NCBI RefSeq assembly: GCF_014653695.1
Contig: NZ_BNAR01000020.1
Coordinates: 62,001 to 126,000 of the forward strand
Reading direction: 5' to 3'
Length of the DNA stretch: 64,000 bases
From: Lentzea cavernae
Lineage (GTDB): Bacteria; Actinomycetota; Actinomycetes; Mycobacteriales; Pseudonocardiaceae
Below are positions 8,075 to 16,881 of the stretch, piece after piece. The notes beneath the pieces were generated by a model that searched no databases, was not told where the DNA came from, and saw only the letters and a list, made by a program, of their open reading frames with translations. Made by a program: the position numbers and the translations under genes. Every line of letters begins with the position of its first letter. Position 1 is the first letter of the stretch.

Positions 8075-8749
8075 GTGAGCGTGGTGTTGCTGGCCGAGGA
8101 CGACCCGGCCATCGCTGAACCGCTCTCCCGCGCGTTGACGCGGGAGGGTTATTCGGTGCAGGTCGTCGGTGACGGGCCGAGTGCGTTCGAAGCAGCCATC
8201 ACCGGGGGCATCGACCTCCTGGTGCTGGACCTCGGCCTGCCGGGCATGGACGGGCTGGAGGTGTGCCGCCGGCTGCGGCAGAGCGGCAGGAGCGTGCCGG
8301 TGCTGATGCTCACCGCACGTGCCGACGAGGTCGACTTCGTCGTCGGGCTCGACGCGGGCGCGGACGACTACGTCGCGAAGCCGTTCCGGCTGGCCGAGCT
8401 GATGGCCCGCATCCGCGCACTGCTGCGCCGCCGGGCACCGGGAACGCTGGAGGTCAACGGCGTGCGCGTCGACCTGGCCGCCCGCCGCGTCACGGTCGAC
8501 GGCGGTGAGATCCAGCTCGCGAACAAGGAGTTCGAGCTGCTCAAGGTGCTGATCCAGCGCGCCGGGCAGGTCGTGAGCCGCGACGAGATCCTGTCCGAGG
8601 TCTGGAACGACCCGGACCTGAAGGGCAGCAAGACGCTCGACATGCACATGTCGTGGCTGCGCCGCAAGCTCAGCGACGGCACCCCGAACTCCGCCGAGAA
8701 GCGCATCGCGACCGTGCGCGGCCGCGGTTTCCGCTTCAACGCCGACTGA
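8075..8749 (+). CDS. OmpR-family response regulator
   Basis: A 224-residue two-component regulator. The receiver domain has the acidic pair in LLAEDDPA, phospho-acceptor Asp52 in LVLDLGLPGMDG, Thr in LMLTAR and Lys in YVAKPF. Residues 130-222 form a winged helix (FELLKVLIQRAGQVVSRDEIL, then RGRGFRF). The GTG at 8075 is preferred because it starts directly on VSVVLLAEDD; an earlier in-frame ATG at 8036 would overlap the divergent phosphatase gene. It overlaps the sensor kinase start by 1 bp (TGATG), so they form an operon. The signal sensed is unknown. Confidence 0.92.
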   Translation: MSVVLLAEDDPAIAEPLSRALTREGYSVQVVGDGPSAFEAAITGGIDLLVLDLGLPGMDGLEVCRRLRQSGRSVPVLMLTARADEVDFVVGLDAGADDYVAKPFRLAELMARIRALLRRRAPGTLEVNGVRVDLAARRVTVDGGEIQLANKEFELLKVLIQRAGQVVSRDEILSEVWNDPDLKGSKTLDMHMSWLRRKLSDGTPNSAEKRIATVRGRGFRFNAD

Positions 8750-10023
8750 TGCGCCGCCGGATCCTGCGGGCGATCCTGCTCGCCGTCGCCGTCACGGGTT
8801 TCGTGCTCGGCCTGCCGCTCGGCTACTCGGCGCTGACGCTCGTCGAGGACACCGCCCGCGGCGACCTGAACGAGAGCGCCCAGCGCATCGCGACGAGGCT
8901 CGACGACCAGCTCGCCAAGCAGCAGAGCCTCGACATCGAGGAGGTGCGGGTCGCCATACCGACCGACGGCCGCCTGACGGTCGTGTCGGGAGGCGTCACC
9001 AAGGTCACCGGTCCCTCACCGGGCGACGAGCCGCTGACCGTCGAACTGCCGATCGCCCAGGCCGGCACGGTTCGCCTGGAGATCCCCTCCGGCCCCATGC
9101 ACACCACGCAGTACCAGGTCACGGGCCTGGTGCTGCTCCTGCTCGCGGTCTCCGTCGGCACCGGGACGATCGTCGCCCTGGTGACCGCGCAAACGCTTGC
9201 CAAACCGCTCGGCTTCGTGGCCGCACGAGCCGCCCGCCTGGGCGCCGGCGACTTCCGGGCCGAGGAGCAGCGCTACAACATCCAGGAGCTGGACGCGGTC
9301 TCCGACGCCCTCGACACCTCGGCGACGGCTCTGGCGAGGCTCGTCCAGCGCGAGCGCGAACTGGTCGGTGACGTCTCCCACCAGCTCCGCAGCCGCCTCA
9401 CGGCCCTCCAGCTGCGGCTGGAAGCCCTCGCAGAGCACCCGGAACCCGACACGGCCGCCGAAGCCCGCGCGGCGCTGGAACAGGCGGAACGCCTCGCCGC
9501 CGTGCTGGACGAGCTCCTCGCCGCCGCCCGCGCGGCCAGGGCCGTCGGTGCCGAACCGCTGGAGCTGCGGCCCGCGCTGACCGCCATCGCCGACGAGTGG
9601 CGCGAACAGGTCAAGAGCCAGGGCAGGGCGTTGCGCGTCCGCGTCCCGGAGGGACTGCTGGCCCGCGCCACGCCCGCACGCCTGCGCGAGGCCATCGGGG
9701 TGCTGCTGGACAACGCCCTGCGGCACGGTGAGGGCTCCGTCGTCGTCTCCGCCCGCGGGGAGGACGGCACGGTCGTCGTCGAGGTCAGCGACGGTGGCTC
9801 GGGAGTGCCGGACGACCTCGCGGCGCACATCTTCGAACGCGGCGTCTCCGGCGGTGGCTCGACCGGTGTGGGGCTGGCGCTCGCCAGGGCCCTGGTCGAC
9901 GCGGACGGCGGCAGGCTGGAGCTGTCCACGGCGAGGCCGGCGACGTTCGCGGTGTTCCTGCCGGTGCCGAAGGCGCAGGACGTGGTGGGCATCCCGTGGA
10001 AGGCGCCCAGCACGCCCCGCTGA
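8749..10023 (+). CDS. sensor histidine kinase
   Basis: A 424-residue membrane kinase paired with the response regulator just upstream. It has a membrane segment at about 6-28, a short extracytoplasmic loop of about 90 residues, a second segment at about 125-147, then HAMP, a HisKA helix with phospho-acceptor His211 (LVGDVSHQLRSRLTALQ), the N-box LLDNALRHGEG near 322, and G-boxes SDGGSGVP and GGSTGVGLALA. The domain order is that of a typical OmpR-partner kinase. The ATG overlaps the regulator's TGA. The gene ends 3 bp from the convergent GtrA gene, with no room for a separate terminator. Confidence 0.92.
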   Translation: MRRRILRAILLAVAVTGFVLGLPLGYSALTLVEDTARGDLNESAQRIATRLDDQLAKQQSLDIEEVRVAIPTDGRLTVVSGGVTKVTGPSPGDEPLTVELPIAQAGTVRLEIPSGPMHTTQYQVTGLVLLLLAVSVGTGTIVALVTAQTLAKPLGFVAARAARLGAGDFRAEEQRYNIQELDAVSDALDTSATALARLVQRERELVGDVSHQLRSRLTALQLRLEALAEHPEPDTAAEARAALEQAERLAAVLDELLAAARAARAVGAEPLELRPALTAIADEWREQVKSQGRALRVRVPEGLLARATPARLREAIGVLLDNALRHGEGSVVVSARGEDGTVVVEVSDGGSGVPDDLAAHIFERGVSGGGSTGVGLALARALVDADGGRLELSTARPATFAVFLPVPKAQDVVGIPWKAPSTPR

Positions 10024-10026
10024 GGG

Positions 10027-10563
10027 CTACGAGTGGCCGAGTTCCTTCTCGTCCTCGATCGACCGCTTGGCGCCGCGGACGTTCTCCTCGGGGAACACCC
10101 AGTTCTTGTAGCCGTACCAGCGGAAGGCCATCGCGACGAGCGTGCCGACGATCTGCGCGCTCAGGAAGTCCGAGACTTCCTCGGTGAGTCGCGACACATG
10201 CGGTTCCTGCAGGTGGAACGCGTACCGCGCGATGTAGAGCGGAGCCGAGTTCAGGACGATGCCGATGCCGTTGACCAGGAAGAACAGCAGCGCCTCGTGG
10301 TGACGCTCACGGCCACCGCGGGTGCGGAACGACCACTCCCGGTTCAGGATGTACGACACGATCGTGGCGACGAGGGTCGCGATGATCTTCGCGGTGACCG
10401 GGTTGTTCGGCAGCACCACGGTCTTGATCGTGAAGAACAGGACCGTGTCGATCACGAAGCAGGTGCCCCCTACCAGGGCGAACTTGACCAGCTCACGATG
10501 CTTCAGCGCGATCGACCGAATCGGTTCCGGGAACCGGGAGATCACTGTTTCGCCTAGGGACAC
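10027..10563 (-). CDS. GtrA family membrane protein (first copy)
   Basis: A 178-residue protein with four predicted membrane helices in the GtrA arrangement (KFALVGGTCFVIDTVLFF, then ATLVATIVSYILNREWSF, FFLVNGIGIVLNSAPLY and IVGTLVAMAFRWYGYKNWVFPE). GtrA proteins are thought to help move or present polyprenyl-linked sugars in wall-glycan assembly; M. tuberculosis has one (Rv3277) beside purK. Its N-terminus (SRFPEPIRSIALKHREL) mirrors the neighbouring copy. Starting at GTG 10563 it overlaps the end of the upstream GtrA gene by 71 bp; an in-frame GTG at 10545 would shorten the overlap. Confidence 0.85.
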   Translation of the reverse strand: MSLGETVISRFPEPIRSIALKHRELVKFALVGGTCFVIDTVLFFTIKTVVLPNNPVTAKIIATLVATIVSYILNREWSFRTRGGRERHHEALLFFLVNGIGIVLNSAPLYIARYAFHLQEPHVSRLTEEVSDFLSAQIVGTLVAMAFRWYGYKNWVFPEENVRGAKRSIEDEKELGHS

Positions 10564-11095
10564 GGGGCGAGTCTACGGAGATCGGGTGAACGCGCCGGTC
10601 AGGCCGGGCGTCGGCGTCGGGGAACACCCAGCGGCGCATCGCCCAGAACTTGAAGCCGGTGGCGAGCAGCATGCCGATGATCGAACCGGAGACGAAGTCC
10701 GCGGCTTCCTCGGTCAGCACCGAGACGAACGGGGCCTGCAGGCCGAACAGGTGCCGCGACAGCCACAGCGGCAGGATGTTGATGCCCACGCCCAGGCCGC
10801 TGACCAGGAAGAACAACGCGGCTTCGTGGTGGCGTTCGCGGCCGCCGCGGGTGTGGAACGACCACTCGCGGGACAGCACGTACGAGGCGATGATCGCCAC
10901 CAGCACGCCGATGACCTTCGCCGTGACGACCTTGTCGGTCAGCACGGTGAGCTTGAGCGCGTACCAGACGCCGTTGTCGATGAGGAACGTCGTGCCGCCG
11001 ACCAGGGCGAACCTGATCATCTCGCGGTGCTTGTGCAGCAAGAACTGGAGTGGTTCCGGCAGCCGGCTCATGGCGCGGCGAACGACTGGCAGCAC
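10493..11095 (-). CDS. GtrA family membrane protein (second copy)
   Basis: A 200-residue paralogue of the adjacent GtrA protein with the same layout: LPEPLQFLLHKHREMIRFALVGG at the N-terminus, four hydrophobic segments, and RRWVFPDAD at the end of the core. After that the frame continues for about 40 polar residues (VHPISVDSPRVPRR and on) that overlap the start of the downstream gene and look less constrained. Likely role as for the first copy: membrane handling of lipid-linked sugars. The pair looks like a tandem duplication. Confidence 0.82.
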   Translation of the reverse strand: MLPVVRRAMSRLPEPLQFLLHKHREMIRFALVGGTTFLIDNGVWYALKLTVLTDKVVTAKVIGVLVAIIASYVLSREWSFHTRGGRERHHEAALFFLVSGLGVGINILPLWLSRHLFGLQAPFVSVLTEEAADFVSGSIIGMLLATGFKFWAMRRWVFPDADARPDRRVHPISVDSPRVPRRNSDLPVPGTDSVDRAEAS

Positions 11096-11204
11096 CGCGC
11101 CAGCTTACGGATCAAGGTCACGGCAGCTGCCGCCGGGTGTTACGTTCCGCCACGCAAAGGTACGTGACCTGCACGTTCAGTGACGATCAAAGATCAACTT
11201 TCGA

Positions 11205-13472
11205 TCAACTCCGCGGCGGTTCGCAGTCCGGCCAGCCGATGATGCCGCCGATCAGCCCCGGCAGCAGGCCGTGCGGCGGTTCGCACGGTTCCGACCTCGT
11301 GGGCGGCGGCGTCGACGGCGGCAGCGTCTCGGACGGGACCGGCAGCGAAGGCACCGCGGGCACCGTCGGCACGGTGTTCGACGGCGAGGTCACCGTAGGT
11401 TCCGTCGGCTGCGTGGGCTTGGTCGGTTCCGTCGGAACGGTGACGGTCGGCGTGCCCGGTTCGGTCGGCTTCGTGGGGTCGGTCGGTCGCGTCGGCTGGG
11501 TGGTCGTGGTCGTCGGCGGGACCGTCGTGCTCGTCGGCGGGTTCGGCGGTTCCTCGCCGGGCCACTCCGGCCAGGCCCTGATCGGCACGGTCACGGACTT
11601 CGTCGCGTTGCCCAGCGCGGCGGTGACGGTGATGTTGCCGCCGCGGTGCCCGAACGCCCACAGGGACATCCGGAACCGGCCACCCTTGTCCAGGTCGGTG
11701 ACGCAGCGCAGCGTCGTCCGCCCCGTCTGGGTGCACTCGCGGTACGGCGTGTAGAGGACGAGGTTCTCCGACGTCGACACGTCCAGCTTCAACGTGCCCG
11801 CGCGCGGACCCGTGTTGCGCACCTCGACGTCCGCGCGCGGGTCCCAGAAGACCTGCTCCTGCCACGTCTTCACGGACAGTTCGAGGTCGTCGTTCACCGG
11901 CGGCACGTTGACCGCGACGCTGACGTCGACCGAGATCGCCGTGCCCGCGCTGATGATGCCGGTGATCGTGCCGGGCACGGCGGAGTCGGTCGCCCGCAGC
12001 AGGAAGTGGAACGTCGCCCGCCCGCCGGGCGCGATGGCCTGCGGCGTCACGCACGTGATCGTGCCGGTGCCGGCGGGGCAGTTCACGGTCTGGTCGGCGG
12101 AGCCGCCGTCGGGCTGCAGCAGGCGTGCGCCGCCGAACGAGGCCGGGCCGCCTGCCGACACCACGCCGGGAGGCAGGTTCAGCACCATGCTCGCGGGCGG
12201 CGCGGGCGTGCCACCCGTGTTCAGGACGGTGATCGGGAAGTCCTTGGGCTCCTCGCCCGGCGTCAGCGTGTACCCGCTCGGCGTGGTCGGCGTGAGCGAC
12301 GGTGGCGCCGGGGCGGGCGGTTCGGGGGCCGGGGGTTCGGGAGCGGGGGGCTCCGGAGCGGGCGGCGGCGCGGGCACCGGTGCGGGCGGGGGCTCCGAGG
12401 TCACCGGCGGTTCCGTCGTGGGGGCCGGGGTGGTGGGCGCGGGCGGAACGGGTGCGGGCGGCACCGGTCGCGGCGGCTGCACCTGGGTCTGCGAGGGGGG
12501 CGGCTGGATGGCCTGGACGACGGGCACCTGCTGTTCGCCGACACCCGAGGCCAGCGCGACCACCACGGCCGCGGCGACGGCGGCGGCGGAACCACCGACC
12601 GTGACGAGCTGGCGGGGGATCGCGGCACCGACGGCGCCCGCGCCACCCGCGGCCGCGCCGGCACCGACGACGGCGGTCGTGGTCCCGGCGGCCACCAGGT
12701 ACGTCGTGGCGCCGATGCCCAGCACCAGCGGGGCGACGAAGATCCGCAGCGCGCCGTTGACGTCCGCGAGCTCGGCGGCCAGCGCACGGCACCGCCCGCA
12801 CTCGTCGAGGTGCGTCTCGACCTGCGTCGCCTCGCGCTTGGACAGGCCCGCGCGGGTCCAGGCGCCGAGCCGGTCGACGGTCGCCTTGCAGCGCTCCGCC
12901 TCCGTGTCGGCCAGGTGCATCTGCAGGTACTGCTGCTTGAGGCCCTCACGGGCGCGGTAGGCGAGCGCGGACACGCCGTTGGCCGTCAGCCCGAGCAGCG
13001 GGGCGACCTCGGCGGGCGACTGGCCCTCGATCTCGGTGTGCCACAGCACCATCTGCCAGCGCTCGGGCAGCGCGGCGAACGCGCGGGCGGCCATGGACTT
13101 CTCCAGCCCGGCCACGGCGGTGTCGCTGAACTGCACCGCGGGTGCGACGTCGGTCATGTCCTCGGTGAGGTCGACCCTCTTGTCGCGACGCGTCTTGTCG
13201 TACGCGGTGTGGCGCAGGGCCGTCAGCAGGTAGGCGCGGAACGCCGAGTCCGGGCCGCGACCGGCACGCAGCGTGTCCAGAACTTTGGAGAACGCCTCGG
13301 AGACGAGGTCGTCGGCCTCCGCCTGGGAACGGGCCAGTTGGCGGGCGAGGTTGTAGGCCGCCGAGACGTGGCGTTCGTACAACTGGCCGTAGGCGTCGAT
13401 GGTCCCGCCACGAACGGACTCGATGAGTTCCGCGTCGCTGGGTCCCTGGACGTCTGCAGGAACGATAGCCAC
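11205..13472 (-). CDS. ECF-type sigma factor fused to a zinc-finger anti-sigma-like segment, membrane segment(s) and a large C-terminal domain
   Basis: A 755-residue protein. Residues 25-95 are sigma region 2 (YNLARQLARSQAEADDLVSEAF), and 128-182 region 4 (LPERWQMVLW, EVAPLLGLTANGVSALAYRAREGL). Residues 215-230 carry the HxxxCxxC motif of zinc anti-sigma factors (His221, Cys225, Cys228). Hydrophobic stretches at about 245-282 and 293-311 precede a Pro-rich linker, two beta-rich repeats (about 420-660) and a Thr/Pro-rich tail with two cysteines. GTG 13472 is chosen for the GGGAGGG upstream. Sensor and regulator appear joined in one chain; release would need proteolysis. Whether the C-terminus is outside depends on one or two membrane passes. 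Confidence 0.85.
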   Translation of the reverse strand: MAIVPADVQGPSDAELIESVRGGTIDAYGQLYERHVSAAYNLARQLARSQAEADDLVSEAFSKVLDTLRAGRGPDSAFRAYLLTALRHTAYDKTRRDKRVDLTEDMTDVAPAVQFSDTAVAGLEKSMAARAFAALPERWQMVLWHTEIEGQSPAEVAPLLGLTANGVSALAYRAREGLKQQYLQMHLADTEAERCKATVDRLGAWTRAGLSKREATQVETHLDECGRCRALAAELADVNGALRIFVAPLVLGIGATTYLVAAGTTTAVVGAGAAAGGAGAVGAAIPRQLVTVGGSAAAVAAAVVVALASGVGEQQVPVVQAIQPPPSQTQVQPPRPVPPAPVPPAPTTPAPTTEPPVTSEPPPAPVPAPPPAPEPPAPEPPAPEPPAPAPPSLTPTTPSGYTLTPGEEPKDFPITVLNTGGTPAPPASMVLNLPPGVVSAGGPASFGGARLLQPDGGSADQTVNCPAGTGTITCVTPQAIAPGGRATFHFLLRATDSAVPGTITGIISAGTAISVDVSVAVNVPPVNDDLELSVKTWQEQVFWDPRADVEVRNTGPRAGTLKLDVSTSENLVLYTPYRECTQTGRTTLRCVTDLDKGGRFRMSLWAFGHRGGNITVTAALGNATKSVTVPIRAWPEWPGEEPPNPPTSTTVPPTTTTTQPTRPTDPTKPTEPGTPTVTVPTEPTKPTQPTEPTVTSPSNTVPTVPAVPSLPVPSETLPPSTPPPTRSEPCEPPHGLLPGLIGGIIGWPDCEPPRS

Positions 13473-13614
13473 GGTCTTCGTTTCCCTCCCTCGCGGCACT
13501 CAGTGTGACTTACGGCGTGTGGGGGAGTCATCTGAATCCCCCGCGCGGGTTGCGTCACGAATCAGCGACGGCTGCGTCTCCCACCTGGAATCGGATGAGC
13601 TGGAGGGAGACCGG

Positions 13615-14382
13615 GTGGGTGTCGCACAAGCGGAACGCCTCCTGAAGTCGAGGTGGCGGACCGCCACCATGGCCGCAGGCTGGGCGTTCCCCGCAGACTG
13701 GCCCCTCGCCGAGGTCGACGAGGTGTGCGCGGCGATGCTGGAGGACGCCGACCCCGGCGACGCGCTGGTTCGGCTGGGCCGCGCCCGCGCCGAGGCCGGG
13801 GCGGGCCTGAGCGAGACGCTGCTGGACCTCGCCGCGCTGCACGCCGTGCTGACCGACGCGTCGCACATCGTGTCGCCGGACGTCGACGCGCTGCCGTCGC
13901 GGATGGTGCGCATGACCGCGCTGGGGTGGGCGGACGTGGTGACGAAGCAGGCGGGCGAATGCGCTGCCGAGGACCCGCTGACCGGGCTGGCGACCGCCGC
14001 CTACCTGCGGACGCGGCTGGGTGAGGTGTACCGGGAGACCCCGGTCGCGCCCCTCGAGTACGCCCTCGTGATGCTGCGGCTCGACGTCCACCGCGCCTCC
14101 GGCTGGTCCCGCGTCGTCGCGATGACGCTGGTGTCCGAGGCCCTGCGCACCGTTTTCGACGGCGGCGAGACGCTGGCGTCGCTCGGGCCGTGCGTGGCCG
14201 CGGTGCTGGTGCGCCGTGACGAGCTCCTCGCCCGAAGAGTCTCGAACCTCAGGGTCCTCGCGGCAGACCGGCTCGCCGACGACCCCAACGTCCGGCCGGT
14301 CGGACCCGCCAAGGTCTGGGTCGAGCAGCTTCCGGACACGCACGCCCAGGCGCGTGCGCTCCTGACCTCGCTCGGGCGCTGA
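13615..14382 (+). CDS. degenerate GGDEF-like domain protein
   Basis: A 255-residue soluble protein. The middle contains DPLTGLATAAYLRTRL, the typical opening of a GGDEF (diguanylate cyclase) domain, followed by YALVMLRLDVHR and a helix-strand pattern that fits the fold. The GGDEF active-site loop itself is not present; the expected region reads FDGGETLASLGP. It is therefore probably inactive, perhaps a binding or protein-interaction domain. The GTG at 13615 is chosen because GGAGGGA lies about 6 bp upstream. It is divergent from the sigma-fusion gene (142 bp between starts), so the two may be functionally linked. Confidence 0.65.
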   Translation: MGVAQAERLLKSRWRTATMAAGWAFPADWPLAEVDEVCAAMLEDADPGDALVRLGRARAEAGAGLSETLLDLAALHAVLTDASHIVSPDVDALPSRMVRMTALGWADVVTKQAGECAAEDPLTGLATAAYLRTRLGEVYRETPVAPLEYALVMLRLDVHRASGWSRVVAMTLVSEALRTVFDGGETLASLGPCVAAVLVRRDELLARRVSNLRVLAADRLADDPNVRPVGPAKVWVEQLPDTHAQARALLTSLGR

Positions 14383-14458
14383 ACCCCCTGTCCCGCGCCC
14401 GGAGGCACTCCCCGTGTCCCCACCGGGGGTCTCTTCCCCGCACCCGCAGAAGTGTTCT

Positions 14459-14482
14459 ATTGTCCTAGTTCACTAGAACAAT
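14459..14482. promoter_or_regulatory. probable operator of the YtrA-type regulator
   Basis: A 24-bp palindrome with one mismatch (arms 14459-14469 and 14472-14482; core CTAGTTCACTAG) ends 13 bp before the start of the GntR gene. YtrA-subfamily regulators bind palindromes built on TAGT...ACTA, so autorepression of the gntR-ABC operon is likely. The site probably overlaps the promoter. Confidence 0.75.
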
Positions 14483-14495
14483 CTGGGGAGCGTGC

Positions 14496-14876
14496 GTGGT
14501 CGAGTTCCACGTTGACCGCGGCAGCGGTTTTCCCGCGTACCTGCAGCTGGGTCAGCAGGTCAGGGAGGCCATGAGGCTCGGCTGGTTGCAGCCGGGTGAT
14601 CGGCTGCCGACGGTCCGCGACGTCGTCGCCACGAGCGGCGTGAACGCGAACACCGTGCTCAAGGCCTACCGCGAGCTGGAGCTCGCCGGCCTCGTCGAAG
14701 CCCGTCAGGGCTCCGGCACCTTCGTCAAGGGCACCCTGGGGTCCGCCGCCCCCGAGGTCCTGGACCCGTTGCGCGAGGGCCTCGCCAAGTGGGTCGCGGA
14801 GGCACGCTCCGCCGGGTTGGAGGACGAGGACATCTACGCGCTGCTGCGCGAAGTGCTGAGTGGGGGAGCGCAATGA
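14496..14876 (+). CDS. GntR family transcriptional regulator, YtrA subfamily
   Basis: A 126-residue repressor: an N-terminal winged helix (YLQLGQQVREAMRLGWLQPGDRLPTVRDV, GVNANTVLKAYRELELAGLVE) and only a short C-terminal helical tail, as in the YtrA subfamily. Such proteins normally repress their own operon, which encodes an ABC transporter, and respond to cell-envelope stress or antibiotics. The gene begins with GTG directly after the palindromic operator and overlaps the ATPase gene by 4 bp (ATGA). Confidence 0.9.
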   Translation: MVEFHVDRGSGFPAYLQLGQQVREAMRLGWLQPGDRLPTVRDVVATSGVNANTVLKAYRELELAGLVEARQGSGTFVKGTLGSAAPEVLDPLREGLAKWVAEARSAGLEDEDIYALLREVLSGGAQ

Positions 14877-15667
14877 GCGTGGTCGCGGCCGAAGTGTCGA
14901 AGTGGGCGTTGCGCAACGTCTCCTTCGAGCTGCCGCCGGGCAGCGTCACGGCGATGGTGGGGGCCAACGGCTCCGGCAAGTCGACGCTGCTCAACGTGCT
15001 GGCCGGGCACCTGTCGCCGGATGCGGGGCACGCGTCGACCGCGGGCCGCGTGGCGTACGTGCCGCAGCACAAGCCGATGTACAGGTCGTTCAAGGTCGCG
15101 GACGTGCTGCGGTTCGGCCGCGCCATGAACGCGATCTGGGACGACGAACGCGCCGACGAGTGGCTGACCCGGTTCAAGGTGCCGCGCAGGCTCCAGGTCG
15201 GCGACCTGTCCGGCGGTCAGCGCACGCACGTCACCCTGGCGCTGGCGCTGGGGGCGCGGCCGGACGTCCTGCTGCTCGACGAGCCGCTCGCGGAACTGGA
15301 CCCGTTGGCGCGCAACAAGGTCATGCGGGAGTTGCTGACCGAGGTGAACGACAACGGCATGACGCTGGTGTTCTCCACGCACGTCGTGGCGGAGATCGGC
15401 GGTGTGGCCGACCGGCTGTTGCTGTTGTCCGACGGGCGGTTGCTCGTGGACGGTGACACGGACGAACTGCTCGAGGAGCACGTCCTCTACACCGGTCCGC
15501 ACGCCTCCCGATCCCCTGTGGAGGGCCCGGTGGTGCTCGCGAAGCACGGTCAGTCGCAGTCGTCGTACCTGGTGCGGTCCGGCGGCAGACGCGTCGACGA
15601 GCCGTGGACCGCCCGGTACGTGACGCTGGAGGAGCTCGTCGTGGCGCACCTGGAGCGTGCGGCGTGA
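14873..15667 (+). CDS. ABC transporter ATP-binding protein
   Basis: A 264-residue ABC ATPase with Walker [10 protein letters not shown] near residue 34, Q-loop YVPQHKP, signature LSGGQ near 107, Walker [13 protein letters not shown] and the H-switch FSTHVV. The last 60 residues form a family-specific C-terminal domain. The ATG at 14873 overlaps the regulator's stop, and the gene overlaps the permease by 4 bp (GTGA), so three genes make one unit. Likely an exporter or resistance-type transporter; the substrate is unknown. Confidence 0.92.
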   Translation: MSVVAAEVSKWALRNVSFELPPGSVTAMVGANGSGKSTLLNVLAGHLSPDAGHASTAGRVAYVPQHKPMYRSFKVADVLRFGRAMNAIWDDERADEWLTRFKVPRRLQVGDLSGGQRTHVTLALALGARPDVLLLDEPLAELDPLARNKVMRELLTEVNDNGMTLVFSTHVVAEIGGVADRLLLLSDGRLLVDGDTDELLEEHVLYTGPHASRSPVEGPVVLAKHGQSQSSYLVRSGGRRVDEPWTARYVTLEELVVAHLERAA

Positions 15668-16881
15668 ACTTCCCTTCGCTCGTCTGGCTGACCTGGCGTC
15701 AGCACCGCTGGTCGATCGCCGGTGTCACCGCGATCGCGCTGGCCGCCACCTTCGCGCTCGTCATCACGGAGGGCGGCCGGACCGGCTCGATGGAGATCGC
15801 CGGCTTCTACGGCCTCATGATCCAGCTCGCCTTCGGTGGCGTGGTCGGTGTCTTCTGGGGTGCGCCCCTGATCGCCCGCGAACTCGAGGAGCGCACCCAC
15901 TTCGTGGCCTGGGGCCAGGACGTCACGCCGGTGAAGTGGTTGTGCGGCAAGGTGCTCGTGTTCGGCGGGCTGGCGGTCCTGCTGGGGGCGCTGGTCGGCG
16001 TCGGCGACGGTTTCGGCGGTGACCGCACGACGTGGAACGCCTTCGAGTCCTCCTCGTTCCTGCAGGCCGGCTACGCGCTCTTCGGCCTCGCGCTCGGGGT
16101 GCTGATCGGCCTGCTGTCCCGGCACGTGGTGACGGCGATGGCGGCGACGCTGGTGTTCTTCACGCTCGTCCGCCTCCTGCTGGGCTCCGTGGCACGCGAC
16201 CACTACCTGCCGCCGCGCCGCGTGGTCGCGCGCTGGGAGGAGACCGCCGTCGTGCCGAACGGCGGCATCGAGCTCGGCACCGGCTTCGTCGGTGCCCGGC
16301 TCGAACCGGTGGACCCGGTGGCCCGGTGCCTGCAGGCGATCAACGAGAGCTCCTGCATGCGCAGCGAGAAGGCCGCGGTCGGCACGTACGTCGAGTACCA
16401 GCCGGTCGATCGGGTCGTGACGTTCCAGATCATCGAGTTCGTGCTGTACGTGCTGCTGGCCGCCGGGTTGTTCGCGGTGACCTTCCGGTTGCTGCGCAAC
16501 GGTGGCAGGTGGAAGCCGTCTCGCTCGCACCGGCACATCGGTCCCGCTTCGCCGGTTCCCGTCCCCGTGTTGGTGGGGGCTGCGGTGGGGGTGGCGGCTG
16601 GAGGCACGACGGCGCTCCTGGTCTCGGACGAGCCGGAGCTGGAGGTCGAGCCGGAAGCCCTGCCGGAGGCTGAAGTCGTGCCGGAGCCCGAAGTCGTGCC
16701 GGAGCCCGAAGTCGAGCCGAAGCCCGAAGTCGAGCCGAAGCCCGAAGTCTTGCCGGAGGCGGAAGTCTTGCCCGAACCCGAACCCGAGCCCGAGCCCGAG
16801 CCCGAGGTCGCCCCCGACTCCGAAGCCGCTCCTGCCGATCAGAGCGCGCCCGACACCTCCGCCACCCAGGCCGACGGATAG
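15664..16881 (+). CDS. ABC transporter permease with acidic proline-rich C-terminal repeat tail
   Basis: A 405-residue permease partner of the preceding ATPase. Hydrophobic segments lie at about 15-33, 45-68, 90-112, 135-180 (two) and 250-275; another ([16 protein letters not shown]) lies near 300. Residues about 322-395 form an unusual tail of EP and [14 protein letters not shown] repeats, strongly acidic, ending in Ala/Pro/Thr. The core resembles ABC-2 permeases of YtrA-regulated operons; the tail does not. The start is GTG 15664, overlapping the ATPase stop. The last 43 bp overlap the convergent epimerase gene. Confidence 0.85.
   Translation: MNFPSLVWLTWRQHRWSIAGVTAIALAATFALVITEGGRTGSMEIAGFYGLMIQLAFGGVVGVFWGAPLIARELEERTHFVAWGQDVTPVKWLCGKVLVFGGLAVLLGALVGVGDGFGGDRTTWNAFESSSFLQAGYALFGLALGVLIGLLSRHVVTAMAATLVFFTLVRLLLGSVARDHYLPPRRVVARWEETAVVPNGGIELGTGFVGARLEPVDPVARCLQAINESSCMRSEKAAVGTYVEYQPVDRVVTFQIIEFVLYVLLAAGLFAVTFRLLRNGGRWKPSRSHRHIGPASPVPVPVLVGAAVGVAAGGTTALLVSDEPELEVEPEALPEAEVVPEPEVVPEPEVEPKPEVEPKPEVLPEAEVLPEPEPEPEPEPEVAPDSEAAPADQSAPDTSATQADG

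Noticed and set aside
10493-10563. Frameshift joining the two GtrA genes
   Set aside because: Both copies have complete cores and their own N-termini; overlap explains the layout better than a broken fusion.
11271-13508. A 745-codon plus-strand frame opposite the sigma fusion
   Set aside because: No domain, extreme Arg content, and the opposite strand has intact sigma regions and zinc motif.
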